Program-made: the position numbers and the translations under genes
Part shown: piece after piece, positions 19,433 through 26,984 of the stretch
Layout of the letters: each line of letters begins with the position of its first letter
Numbering within the stretch: the first letter of the stretch is position 1
Notes under the pieces: model-generated
Told to the model about the DNA's origin: nothing
Databases searched by the model: none
Seen by the model: only the letters and a program-made list of their open reading frames with translations
DNA from: Bacteroides sp. AN502(2024)
GTDB lineage: Bacteria; Bacteroidota; Bacteroidia; Bacteroidales; Bacteroidaceae
Direction of reading: 5' to 3'
Assembly (NCBI RefSeq): GCF_041227145.1
Contig: NZ_JBGFSP010000003.1
Coordinates: 2,914,001 to 2,978,000, forward strand
DNA length: 64,000 nt

Positions 19433-19654
19433 CTATTTGTCGACATATTGTCGTGCAATGATGTCACAGTATTTACCAATGCGATGAATATCAACAAGTG
19501 AAAACCTGCATCGAAAGCAGCCATGAAGATAAAGAACTTCTTCGAGCATCTTTGTTACCTTTACGCGAGCGTTCTCCGTATCCTTTGTGGCAATGATCTG
19601 GTCACACATATACGGTATCAAGAACTTCTTTGTAATGAGGGATGTCAACAACAT
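19433..19654 (-). pseudogene. Chimeric minus-strand reading frame containing a nuoN scrap
   Basis: A 73-residue reading frame spans a mosaic of sequences. Its first half (MLLTSLITKKFLIPYMCDQ and on) is not recognised. Its second half runs out of frame through a 76-bp copy of an internal part of nuoN. In the nuoN frame this copy reads [19 protein letters not shown], then diverges and reaches a stop. There is no convincing ribosome site. It is best viewed as debris at the edge of the accessory region. Confidence 0.4.
19464..19539. repeat. 76-bp duplicate of an internal nuoN segment (other copy 46751-46826)
   Basis: 74 of 76 positions are identical to 46751-46826, in the same orientation, 27.3 kb away. 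Weaker similarity extends about 22 bp further to the left (about two thirds identity), then stops. On the right, identity ends abruptly after AAGAACTT. The real nuoN is intact, so this is an extra copy. Confidence 0.9.
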
Positions 19655-20049
19655 GGTACTCGAAGGACTTAACTCGCAAATACAACTTGCAAAAAAGAGA
19701 GCAAGGGGATTTGTAAATACAGAAAACTTTTAAGTATATGATCAACTTTGTGACTGGAGGGCTTAAGCTGGATTATCCACACGATTCGTTATAGACCCAT
19801 CTTTCTATTTAAGATAAAAATATAGCCATACTGCCCCTTATTTGGTCCAATGCGAGCCGGGTAATTGGTTGATCTTTGTCTGTCAGTCAATTATCTTTAT
19901 CGGACGCGGGACGTATTATCGCTTTTACCGTAAAGAGAGATATTTGTCGCTTGAACAACAGGAATATATTCGTAGGATTTTTCGTCAGAAAGGAATAGCG
20001 GAGGAACCTACATCCGATTCCTACACAAAAGAATATATTTATGGTAATT
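19655..20049. other. Intergenic stretch with one unassigned short reading frame
   Basis: No gene can be supported with confidence. A plus-strand frame at 19842-20093 encodes 83 residues, including YYRFYRKERYLSLEQQEYI and RRIFRQKGIAEE. It resembles a small piece of a larger regulatory protein, possibly of the AraC type. Its start is hydrophobic and it has no ribosome site, so I treat it as a remnant. TATAGACC near 19792 also occurs near 35544. Confidence 0.3.
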
Positions 20050-20153
20050 ATCTGCCATCTGCAACAATTTCGTTGTATCTAATTGTGATATAAGGGGTTA
20101 TAGTGTTGCAGATACCTGTTGCAGATGTGTTGCAGGTCAAGTATCTGCAACAC
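20050..20153 (+). repeat. Left copy of a GTTGCAGAT-rich repeat, inverted relative to 35307-35410
   Basis: An 18-bp block at 20050-20067 and a 22-bp block at 20105-20126 are exact reverse complements of 35393-35410 and 35334-35355. The 37-bp spacing is identical in both copies. A palindrome follows in each (20128-20152: TGTTGCAG...CTGCAACA). The intervening bases are diverged. The two copies face each other across the IS3 plus mobilizable-element insertion. Confidence 0.8.
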
Positions 20154-20275
20154 CTAAGATAGCCATACTCTTTCAATCTCACAATTAAATTCGTATGCTT
20201 TGTCTATTTCTTCGTCATTCTGTCTTATACGGATTTAGGTTGACACCTTTTTAGAGACATAAAAAAAGAAAAATT

Positions 20276-20653
20276 ATGTCTAAATTATCTCGTAAGATTT
20301 ATTCTGAGACTTTCAAATTGGAAGTTCTCCGTGATTACTTCAGTAGCGGTTTGTCAATGTTTGCTACTGCCAAGAAATGGGGTTTACCCAACCATACTTA
20401 TATTCTGCGTTGGCAAAAGTGTTATGCAATTGATTCGGATTCCTTATCTTTGTCCCCCGAACTTCTGTCAGATCTTCAAATGAAAAAGAATCCAAAATCA
20501 AAATCTAAAGAAGAACTTCTTGAAGCGGAAAATTTGCGTCTGAGAAAGGCTTTGGAACTTGAAAAACTTCGTTCCCATGCCTTTGAAAGACTGATTGAAC
20601 TCACAGAAAGAGAAGAAGGGATTTCCATCTTAAAAAAAGATGGTGCCAAATAG
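20276..20653 (+). CDS. IS3-family transposase OrfA
   Basis: This 125-residue helix-turn-helix protein (MSKLSRKIYSETFKLEVL, then a leucine-rich C-terminal helix) is the DNA-binding half of an IS3-type transposase. Near its end lies A7G (20632-20639), the classical slippery sequence for a -1 frameshift. OrfB is open in the -1 frame starting at CQIVTGLREEF, as expected for an OrfAB fusion. OrfA looks intact, but the element cannot make OrfB because of the insertion at 20746. Confidence 0.85.
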   Translation: MSKLSRKIYSETFKLEVLRDYFSSGLSMFATAKKWGLPNHTYILRWQKCYAIDSDSLSLSPELLSDLQMKKNPKSKSKEELLEAENLRLRKALELEKLRSHAFERLIELTEREEGISILKKDGAK

Positions 20654-20745
20654 TCACCGGCCTTCGTGAAGAGTTTCCTCACATCAGTGTGAAAACCCTT
20701 TGCGGACTGTTTGGCATGTCTTCCCAGGCCTATTACAAAAAGACG
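20644..20745 (+). pseudogene. IS3-family transposase OrfB, N-terminal fragment
   Basis: The -1 frame relative to OrfA encodes CQIVTGLREEFPHISVKTL and continues to SSQAYYKKTKNL, where the inserted element begins. The remainder of the gene lies 13.2 kb away at 33971-34756 in the same frame once the insertion is removed. Confidence 0.85.
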
Positions 20746-20753
20746 AAAAATCT
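20746..20753 (+). other. Left attachment core (attL)
   Basis: AAAAATCT, followed by CTGGAATAACC. The same 8 bp closes the element at 33971. The adjacent element ends are weakly inverted (TCTGGAA inside the right end, read in reverse). Confidence 0.75.
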
Positions 20754-20843
20754 CTGGAATAACCGAATAAAATGGGAGAAATGGCACTGAATGGCTTAGT
20801 GGAAAGGCATTTGCGAAGCCAGACGGTGACAGCGGCAAAAACC

Positions 20844-20899
20844 GGGTAACGCAAAGGAAAGCGGAATTATGAAGTAGAACGGTTTTCAAATCGTTACCC
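20844..20899. promoter_or_regulatory. Candidate recombinase arm sites (CGTTACCC)
   Basis: GGGTAACG at 20844-20851 and its inverse CGTTACCC at 20892-20899 lie just inside the left end. A third CGTTACCC lies just inside the right end at 33898-33905. Repeats at both ends of an integrase-bearing element are what arm-type sites look like; 8 bp is short, so this is tentative. The 250 bp between the left core and the recombinase holds no gene. Confidence 0.35.
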
Positions 20900-20983
20900 G
20901 CCGGAAAGTGATTTTTAACACATGGCACCGAAACTGGCAGCTTGTGGCTTCGGTTGGCTTACATGGTCTAACTCGTTGATATT

Positions 20984-20991
20984 TAACTTTG
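20984..20991 (+). promoter_or_regulatory. -7 promoter element of the recombinase gene
   Basis: TAACTTTG fits TAnnTTTG and lies 18 bp before the ATG at 21009. It argues against an upstream start at 20922. Confidence 0.6.
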
Positions 20992-21008
20992 CAATCAAAA
21001 AAACGAGT

Positions 21009-22232
21009 ATGGCAAGAAGCACATTCAAAGTGCTGTTCTATGTGAACGGCAGCAAGGAGAAAAACGGTATTGTCCCCATCATGGGACGGGTTACAATCAA
21101 CGGGACTGTGGCGCAGTTCAGTTGCAAACAGAGCATTCCCAACACGCTTTGGGACGTGAAGGGCAACAAGGCGAAAGGGAAGAGCCGCGAGGCACGGGAC
21201 ATCAACCTCGCGCTTGACAACATCAAGGCGCAAATCATCAAGCACTACCAGCGCATTTCCGACCGTGAGGCATTCGTTACGGCGGAAATGGTGCGCAATG
21301 CCTATCAAGGTATCGGCATGGAGTACGAGACTTTGCTCAAGGCTTTTGACAAAGAAAACGAGGTGTTCAAAAAACGTGTAGGGAAAGACCGTGTGATGGC
21401 AACCTACCGTTCCCGTGTGGTGGCAAGGAACTATGTGGCGGCATTTATCAAATCGTTTTACAAGCGGAACGATATGTCGATGCTGGAACTTACCCCCGAC
21501 TTCATCAAGGAGTTCGCCGCATACCTTTCAACGGAAGCCGGGTTGCACAATGGGACAATATGGGAAAAGTGTATGTGGCTCAAAGGCGTGGTGATGCGTG
21601 CCCACTTCAATGGGCTGATACCGAGGAATCCGTTTGCGCAGTTCCACATCAGCCCGAATGTGAAGGAACGTGAGTTCCTGACAGAAGATGAACTGAAAGT
21701 GTTGATGACACATGAGTTCGAGGACAGCAAACTCGCATATATCCGAGATATATTCATCTTTGCCAGTTTCACGGCATTGTCGTTCGTGGACGTGCAGGAG
21801 CTGACGAATGACAATATCGTCGAGGTGAACGGCGAGAAATGGATATTGTCAAAACGCCACAAGACGAAAGTGCCGTTTCAGGTAAAACTGCTGGATATCC
21901 CGTTGCAGATAATCGAACGCTACCGACCGATGCAGAAAGGCAACCTCGTATTTCCCGGCTTGAACTACTGGTCTATCTGTAAACCGTTGAAAAAGATGAT
22001 AAAAGAGTGCGGAATCAACAAGGACATCAGCTTTCATTGCGCAAGACATGGATTCGCAACGCTGGCTTTATGTAAGGGTATGCCAATCGAAAGTGTGAGC
22101 AGGATTTTAGGGCACACTAACATTGTCACGACTCAAATCTATGCGAAGATTACCACGCAGAAGCTCGACAACGACCTGACGATGTTCGGGAACAGACTGA
22201 GCAAGGCGTTTAACGGTATAACAATGGCATGA
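21009..22232 (+). CDS. int: Tyrosine recombinase/integrase of the mobilizable element
   Basis: The protein is about 407 residues from the ATG at 21009 (MARSTFKVLFYVNGS). It has an N-terminal arm-binding region, a SAM-like core-binding domain (about 110-220) and a catalytic domain. The catalytic HxxR is in FHCARHGFATLAL (near 340-345), the LGH box in RILGHTNIVTTQIYAK, and the nucleophile is that Tyr (near 378). The usual first Arg is replaced: the motif reads FTALSFVDVQEL with Ser. The CTnDOT integrase IntDOT likewise has Ser there, so the enzyme is probably functional. It should catalyse integration and excision at AAAAATCT. Confidence 0.92.
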   Translation: MARSTFKVLFYVNGSKEKNGIVPIMGRVTINGTVAQFSCKQSIPNTLWDVKGNKAKGKSREARDINLALDNIKAQIIKHYQRISDREAFVTAEMVRNAYQGIGMEYETLLKAFDKENEVFKKRVGKDRVMATYRSRVVARNYVAAFIKSFYKRNDMSMLELTPDFIKEFAAYLSTEAGLHNGTIWEKCMWLKGVVMRAHFNGLIPRNPFAQFHISPNVKEREFLTEDELKVLMTHEFEDSKLAYIRDIFIFASFTALSFVDVQELTNDNIVEVNGEKWILSKRHKTKVPFQVKLLDIPLQIIERYRPMQKGNLVFPGLNYWSICKPLKKMIKECGINKDISFHCARHGFATLALCKGMPIESVSRILGHTNIVTTQIYAKITTQKLDNDLTMFGNRLSKAFNGITMA

Positions 22233-22618
22233 GTATGAAAAGAGATATCCTTGCAATGGGTGAATCCGGCAATATCACTATGCCGGAGATTGTCTCCGAC
22301 ATTTGGATGAGTGAACCGGAACTTATAGAGCTGTTCGGGGTAATCGCCCCGACACTCCGTGCCGCAGTAAGAGCCGTGTATAAAAGCGGTGTCCTGAAAG
22401 AATACGAAGTACATAAATATGTGCGGTTGGAGAACGGATATTATGCTGATGTGTTCGGCTTCCCGATGATAGCGGCACTTGCTTTCCGTATCAACACATT
22501 CGGAGCGGAGCAGGTGCGCAATGCCATCCTTGAAAGACGGTACTTGCGAAAAGAGAAAACAAGTATCTTCTTTTCGCTGGGTATAAACAACATGAAAAGT
22601 ACTAAGTATCAGGCATGA
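22229..22618 (+). CDS. Small mobile-element protein of unknown function
   Basis: This 129-residue protein overlaps the recombinase stop by ATGA, so it is translationally coupled; a second ATG lies two codons downstream. It contains ELIELFGVIAPTLRAAVRAV, which could be a helix-turn-helix, and VHKYVRLENGYYADVFGFPM. Position directly after the integrase suggests a role in excision or regulation. I do not recognise a named family. Confidence 0.6.
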   Translation: MSMKRDILAMGESGNITMPEIVSDIWMSEPELIELFGVIAPTLRAAVRAVYKSGVLKEYEVHKYVRLENGYYADVFGFPMIAALAFRINTFGAEQVRNAILERRYLRKEKTSIFFSLGINNMKSTKYQA

Positions 22619-22737
22619 AATATCCCAATGTGACGACATGAAGTAATGAAACCTATGCGTATTCCCTTTGCTAACAATGTATTTATACGGATAATCGCAT
22701 GAGTGCATCGTCATTTATGCAGATGAATACTAAAACC

Positions 22738-22781
22738 CCCGAAGAAACAGCCATTAGAGAGGTGCTTCTTCGGGCTTGTTT
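22738..22781 (+). terminator. Terminator after the recombinase unit
   Basis: CCCGAAGAA (22738-22746) pairs with TTCTTCGGG (22766-22774) and is followed by CTTGTTTTTG. The rest of 22619-22933 holds no supportable gene. Confidence 0.7.
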
Positions 22782-22891
22782 TTGTTTCCACATCCGTTTT
22801 GTACGACCCGAAGCATTGAATTTTTTGTTCCAAAGCATTTTATTCCCCATTCTGCTGCGGTTTGCGTATCAACCTATCCGATAAATGATTA

Positions 22892-22899
22892 TACTTTTG
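22892..22899 (+). promoter_or_regulatory. -7 promoter element of the helicase gene
   Basis: TACTTTTG matches TAnnTTTG and lies 35 bp before the ATG at 22934. Confidence 0.55.
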
Positions 22900-22933
22900 T
22901 GGCTGACATTTAATCAAACTAAAATCGAATGAA

Positions 22934-24175
22934 ATGACAGCCAAAGAATCAAAAGACAGCCACCGACCGCCATCAGATGGCGGCATGGCAAGAGATGAGT
23001 TTATCCGGGTGGGTACGACCCTCTACAAGTTAGTGAACCAGCCCCGCCTGAACGGAGGCTATGTGAAGAAGCGCATCGCATGGAACAACGAGACCCTGCG
23101 CCAAGACTATGGCAAGGACTACATCGGCAGCGTTCCCAAGTATGACGGCTTCTGTACCGTACCAGAACACGTCAGCTATCAGCCTGTAATCGGAAAGTTC
23201 CTGAACCTCTACGAGCCGATAGACCACCGACCCAAGAAGGGTGATTTTCCACACATCCAATCTCTGGTGCGGCACATCTTCGGGGAGCAATATGAGTTGG
23301 GGATGGACTATCTTCAACTGCTCTACCTGCAACCCGTACAGAAGCTGCCCATCCTCCTGCTGGTGTCAGAGGAGCGCAACACGGGCAAAAGCACGTTCCT
23401 CAACTTCCTGAAAGCCCTATTTCAGAATAATGTGACATTCAACACCAACGAGGATTTCCGCAGCCAGTTCAATTCAGACTGGGCAGGCAAGCTGCTTATC
23501 CTTGTGGACGAGGTACTGCTCAACCGCAGGGAGGACAGCGAGAGGTTGAAGAACCTGAGCACCACACTCTCCTATAAAGTAGAAGCCAAAGGCAAGGACC
23601 GTGACGAGATAGCTTTCTTCGCCAAATTCGTGCTGTGCTCCAACAACGAGTATCTGCCCGTCATCATCGACGCAGGGGAAACACGCTATTGGGTGCGCAG
23701 TATAGACCGCCTGCAATCCGATGATACCGACTTCCTGCAAAAGCTGAAAGCGGAGATACCCGCCTTTCTCCATCATTTGCAGCATAGAAGCCTCTCCACC
23801 GAAAAGGAGAGCCGGATGTGGTTTGCCTCCTCGCTGCTGCATACCGAAGCCTTGCGGAAGATAATCCGCAGCAACCGTAACCGATTGGAGATAGAGATGC
23901 ACGAGCTAATCCTTGACATCATGGAGAGTGTAGGCACGGACACTTTTTCGTTCTGCCCGAATGACATTCTTGTGCTGTTGGTAAACACGCAGGTCAAAGC
24001 GGAAAAGCACCAAGTGAGAAAGGTATTGCAGGAGTGCTGGAAACTTGCACCTGCACCCAATACGCTTACCTACACCACCTATCAGGTGGACTTCACACGG
24101 GAATGCCACTATTCGCCCATACGGAAAACAGGACGGTTCTATACCATGACAAGGGGATTTTTGGAAACACTCTGA
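22934..24175 (+). CDS. SF3/D5-type helicase (primase-helicase family) of the element
   Basis: This 413-residue protein has an SF3-like P-loop in VSEERNTGKSTFLNFLKALF (about residues 140-159), Walker B in KLLILVDEVLL (about 190-200) and the sensor-type Asn in FVLCSNNEYLP (near 233-243). The C-terminal 100 residues are helical and could bind DNA. It likely unwinds the excised circular element during replication, as the neighbouring primase-like gene suggests. It reads mid-GC, like the recombinase and relaxase and unlike the cargo genes. Confidence 0.8.
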   Translation: MTAKESKDSHRPPSDGGMARDEFIRVGTTLYKLVNQPRLNGGYVKKRIAWNNETLRQDYGKDYIGSVPKYDGFCTVPEHVSYQPVIGKFLNLYEPIDHRPKKGDFPHIQSLVRHIFGEQYELGMDYLQLLYLQPVQKLPILLLVSEERNTGKSTFLNFLKALFQNNVTFNTNEDFRSQFNSDWAGKLLILVDEVLLNRREDSERLKNLSTTLSYKVEAKGKDRDEIAFFAKFVLCSNNEYLPVIIDAGETRYWVRSIDRLQSDDTDFLQKLKAEIPAFLHHLQHRSLSTEKESRMWFASSLLHTEALRKIIRSNRNRLEIEMHELILDIMESVGTDTFSFCPNDILVLLVNTQVKAEKHQVRKVLQECWKLAPAPNTLTYTTYQVDFTRECHYSPIRKTGRFYTMTRGFLETL

Positions 24176-24450
24176 TTATTTTGATGAAATGATGAATAAG
24201 TATATAAATATACTGAAATATAGAAGTTTACCTTCTCATCAAACATTCATCAGAAGTATCTCACTGATGAAAAGAGAAAACAAGGCGGACAGCCTCTGCC
24301 CGACACCGCAAATGATGAATTTCTCTTTTCGTGAGTAGTCTGATGAATAATTGATGAGATGGCACATAATTGCAAATCAATGTGTTATGCTATCTATTCA
24401 TCAAATCATCGTTTTTTCATTCATCATCAAATCCATAGAAACATCACATC
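24176..24450. repeat. Repeat-rich region, candidate replication origin of the element
   Basis: Between the helicase and primase genes, GATGAAT or its complement ATTCATC occurs about six times. A long inverted repeat, CTCAC plus GAAAAGAGAAA (24260-24279), faces TTTCTCTTTTC plus GTGAG (24320-24335). Iterated short sites with a hairpin between two replication genes suggest an origin. No gene is present. Confidence 0.45.
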
Positions 24451-25416
24451 ATGAACATCCAAGAAGCAAAACAAATCAGGATTGCAGACTATCTGCAAAG
24501 TCTGGGCTATTCGCCCGTGAAACAACAAGGCGGTAGCCTGTGGTACAAGTCACCGTTCCGTCAGGAGACGGAAGCGTCATTCAAGGTGAACATCAACCGC
24601 AACTTGTGGTTCGACTACGGACTGGGCAAGGGCGGTAGCATCATCGCACTGGCACAGGAACTTTATTCCTCCAACCATTTGCCCTATCTGCTCCGTAAGA
24701 TAGTGGAACAGGCTCCACACGTCCGCCCCGTGTCTTTCTCTTTTCGCCAACAACCATCCGAGCCATGTTTCCAACAGTTGGAGGTACGGGAACTCACGCA
24801 TCCGGCATTGCTGCGTTACTTGCAGGAGCGTGGAATAGATACCGCATTGGCAAAGTCGGAGTGCAAGGAGCTGCATTTCAACAACAACGGCAAACCCTAT
24901 TTCGCCATCGGCTTCCCGAATGTGGCAGGAGGCTACGAGGTGCGCAACGAGTTTTTCAAGGGCTGCATCGCACCGAAAGACATCAGCCATATCCGGCAGC
25001 AGGGAGAACCGAGGGAAAAATGTCTGGTATTCGAGGGCATGACGGACTATCTTTCTTTCCTCACGTTGAGGATGAGGAACTGCCCGACCATGCCCAACCT
25101 TGACAGGCAGGATTACGTCATCCTCAATTCGGTAGCCAATATTTCCAAAGCCATTGACGTGTTGCACGGATATGAACGCATCCACTGCCTGCTCGACAAT
25201 GACGAGGCAGGGACAAGGGCATATCAGGAACTGAGGAAAGAGTTTGCCGGACGCATCCGGGACTTCTCCCACAACTATCACGGATATAAAGACCTGAACG
25301 ATTACCTGTGCGGCAAACCCTTGTCCCAATCGGCAGAGCCGATGAAGCAGGAGCGGCAAGTCCAATCCGCAAAGCGGATGATGCAGCCACCGAAGAAACG
25401 AGGGCTGAAGATGTAG
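24451..25416 (+). CDS. Toprim-domain primase-like protein with degenerate zinc-finger region
   Basis: This 321-residue DnaG-like protein has an N-terminal CHC2-like fold (about 1-75) that lacks its zinc ligands: CPFH is replaced by SPFR, and the CxxC by DYGLGKGG. The Toprim domain follows, with CLVFEGMTDYLSF (about 191-203, catalytic Glu) and IHCLLDNDEAGTRAY (about 243-257, DxD). A basic C-terminal tail ends in PPKKRGLKM. It would prime replication or complementary-strand synthesis after transfer. It lies 5' of the candidate oriT and relaxase. Confidence 0.85.
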   Translation: MNIQEAKQIRIADYLQSLGYSPVKQQGGSLWYKSPFRQETEASFKVNINRNLWFDYGLGKGGSIIALAQELYSSNHLPYLLRKIVEQAPHVRPVSFSFRQQPSEPCFQQLEVRELTHPALLRYLQERGIDTALAKSECKELHFNNNGKPYFAIGFPNVAGGYEVRNEFFKGCIAPKDISHIRQQGEPREKCLVFEGMTDYLSFLTLRMRNCPTMPNLDRQDYVILNSVANISKAIDVLHGYERIHCLLDNDEAGTRAYQELRKEFAGRIRDFSHNYHGYKDLNDYLCGKPLSQSAEPMKQERQVQSAKRMMQPPKKRGLKM

Positions 25417-25468
25417 GGAGGATGAACACTTGCAGCCGCACGGATATTTGCCAACGGAAAATACCGTA

Positions 25469-25529
25469 GGCTTATTAGGGAATTTTCCGAGCCGCATTGC
25501 AAGCAACGCTGAAAATTCCCCAATAAGCC
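25469..25529. other. Candidate oriT inverted repeat
   Basis: GGCTTATTAGGGAATTTTC (25469-25487) is inverted at 25511-25529 as GAAAATTCCCCAATAAGCC with one mismatch, around a 23-bp loop that itself contains TTGCAAGCAA. A smaller hairpin, AGAGGTTGTACCTCT, follows at 25532-25546. It sits 100 bp upstream of the relaxase gene, the usual place for a MobV-type oriT. The nick site is not identifiable by eye. Confidence 0.6.
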
Positions 25530-25629
25530 AAAGAGGTTGTACCTCTCTGGACTCTCCCATGTCAACGGCAAGAACCGTGCAAAAGTAATCATCAACCATT
25601 GTTTCACAAACTAAAAAGAAAGGATTATT

Positions 25630-26934
25630 ATGGGCTACGCAGTATTACATATGGAGAAAACAAGCGGAACGGATGCCGCCATGTCCGCGCACATAGAGCG
25701 CACCATCCGACCGAAAAATGCCGATGCGGGCAGGACGCATCTCAATCGGGAATTGATTAAGTTTCCCGATGGCATTGCAAACAGGACACAAGCCATACAA
25801 CACAGGTTGGACACCGCTGGGCTGACACGCAAAATCGGCAACAACCAAGTGAGGGCAATCCGTATCCTGCTTACGGGAACACACGAGGATATGGAACGTA
25901 TCACCAACGATGGAAGACTTGATGAATGGTGCGGCGACAATCTGAGATACCTCGCCGACACGTTCGGCAAGGAGAATATCGTGTCAGCAGTCCTGCACAT
26001 GGACGAGCAGACACCGCACATACACGCCACGCTTGTCCCCATTGTCAGGGGAGAACGCAAACGCAGGAAACGGGAGGAACAGACGAAGAAACGCTACCGC
26101 AAGAAGCCTACCGATGGAGCAAGACTTTGTGCCGATGACATCATGACCCGTCAGAAGCTCAAAGCCTATCAGGACAGCTATGCCCAAGCTATGGAAAGAT
26201 ACGGATTGCAACGTGGCATAGACGGTTCGGAGGCGAAACATATCTCCACACGGCAATATTATCGTGATTTAGTACAGCAGACAGAACAGTTACAAACAGA
26301 TATAGGGCAACTTCAAGACCGCAGAGAAACAGCGTTGGAGGAACTCAGACGTGCGAAAAGGGAGGTACAGACCGAGAAGCTGAAAGGTGCGGCAACAACC
26401 GCTGCCGTCAACATCGCCGAGAGTGTCGGTTCTCTTTTCGGCAGCAACAAGGTCAGGGCGTTGGAGAGGGAGAACAGGAATCTGCATGAGCGTGTATCTG
26501 AACTTGAAGAAGAAGTCCGACAAAGGGAACAGCAACAAACCAAACAAATACAGGAGATTAAAAATGCTTACGAGCAACAAAACCGCAAGCTGTCCGAGTT
26601 CGTGGATTTTGTCAAACGCTACTTCCCGTATGTGGAGAAGCTGATGCCGATGATAAACTTCCTGCGAGAGCGGTTAGGTTTCGATGACGGTATCATAAGA
26701 AGACTATGCACATTCAAAGAAGTCAGCATAAAAGGCAAACTCTATTCTTCGGAGTTCAGCCGAAGTTTTGAAACACGACATTCCGTCTGTGCCATCAAGG
26801 ATGATGAAAACGGTAGATTCGATTTCAAAATTGACGGGGTATCACACGTAAGCTGGTTCCGAAAGAAAATGAACGAGTTTAGGGAAGCCATCGGAATACC
26901 GAAGCCAAGACTGGATAGAGGAATAAAACTATAA
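25630..26934 (+). CDS. MobV-family relaxase (Pre/Mob type)
   Basis: This 434-residue relaxase has motif I AVLHMEKTS and the metal-binding motif HMDEQTPHIHATLVP (about residues 122-136), the HxDExTPHxH signature of MobV. ERTIRPKNADAGRTHLNREL lies near 23-42, as in Bacteroides mobilization proteins. From about 215 to 330 it is a long coiled coil (EQLQTDIGQLQDRR onward). It would nick at the adjacent oriT and lead transfer through a helper element's secretion system. No coupling protein is present. Confidence 0.92.
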   Translation: MGYAVLHMEKTSGTDAAMSAHIERTIRPKNADAGRTHLNRELIKFPDGIANRTQAIQHRLDTAGLTRKIGNNQVRAIRILLTGTHEDMERITNDGRLDEWCGDNLRYLADTFGKENIVSAVLHMDEQTPHIHATLVPIVRGERKRRKREEQTKKRYRKKPTDGARLCADDIMTRQKLKAYQDSYAQAMERYGLQRGIDGSEAKHISTRQYYRDLVQQTEQLQTDIGQLQDRRETALEELRRAKREVQTEKLKGAATTAAVNIAESVGSLFGSNKVRALERENRNLHERVSELEEEVRQREQQQTKQIQEIKNAYEQQNRKLSEFVDFVKRYFPYVEKLMPMINFLRERLGFDDGIIRRLCTFKEVSIKGKLYSSEFSRSFETRHSVCAIKDDENGRFDFKIDGVSHVSWFRKKMNEFREAIGIPKPRLDRGIKL

Positions 26935-26935
26935 A

Positions 26936-26976
26936 TTAACAATGGCGACCACTTTCAAAATGACCGCCATTGTTAA
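26936..26976. terminator. Bidirectional terminator between relaxase and TrlF-like gene
   Basis: TTAACAATGGCG pairs with CGCCATTGTTAA around a 17-base loop. The two genes converge on it (stops at 26934 and 26985). It also marks the boundary between the GC-richer mobilization module and the AT-rich cargo. Confidence 0.75.
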
Positions 26977-26984
26977 TATGCAAT

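Noticed and set aside
20922..21008. Upstream start of the recombinase
   Set aside because: The -7 element TAACTTTG lies inside this stretch.
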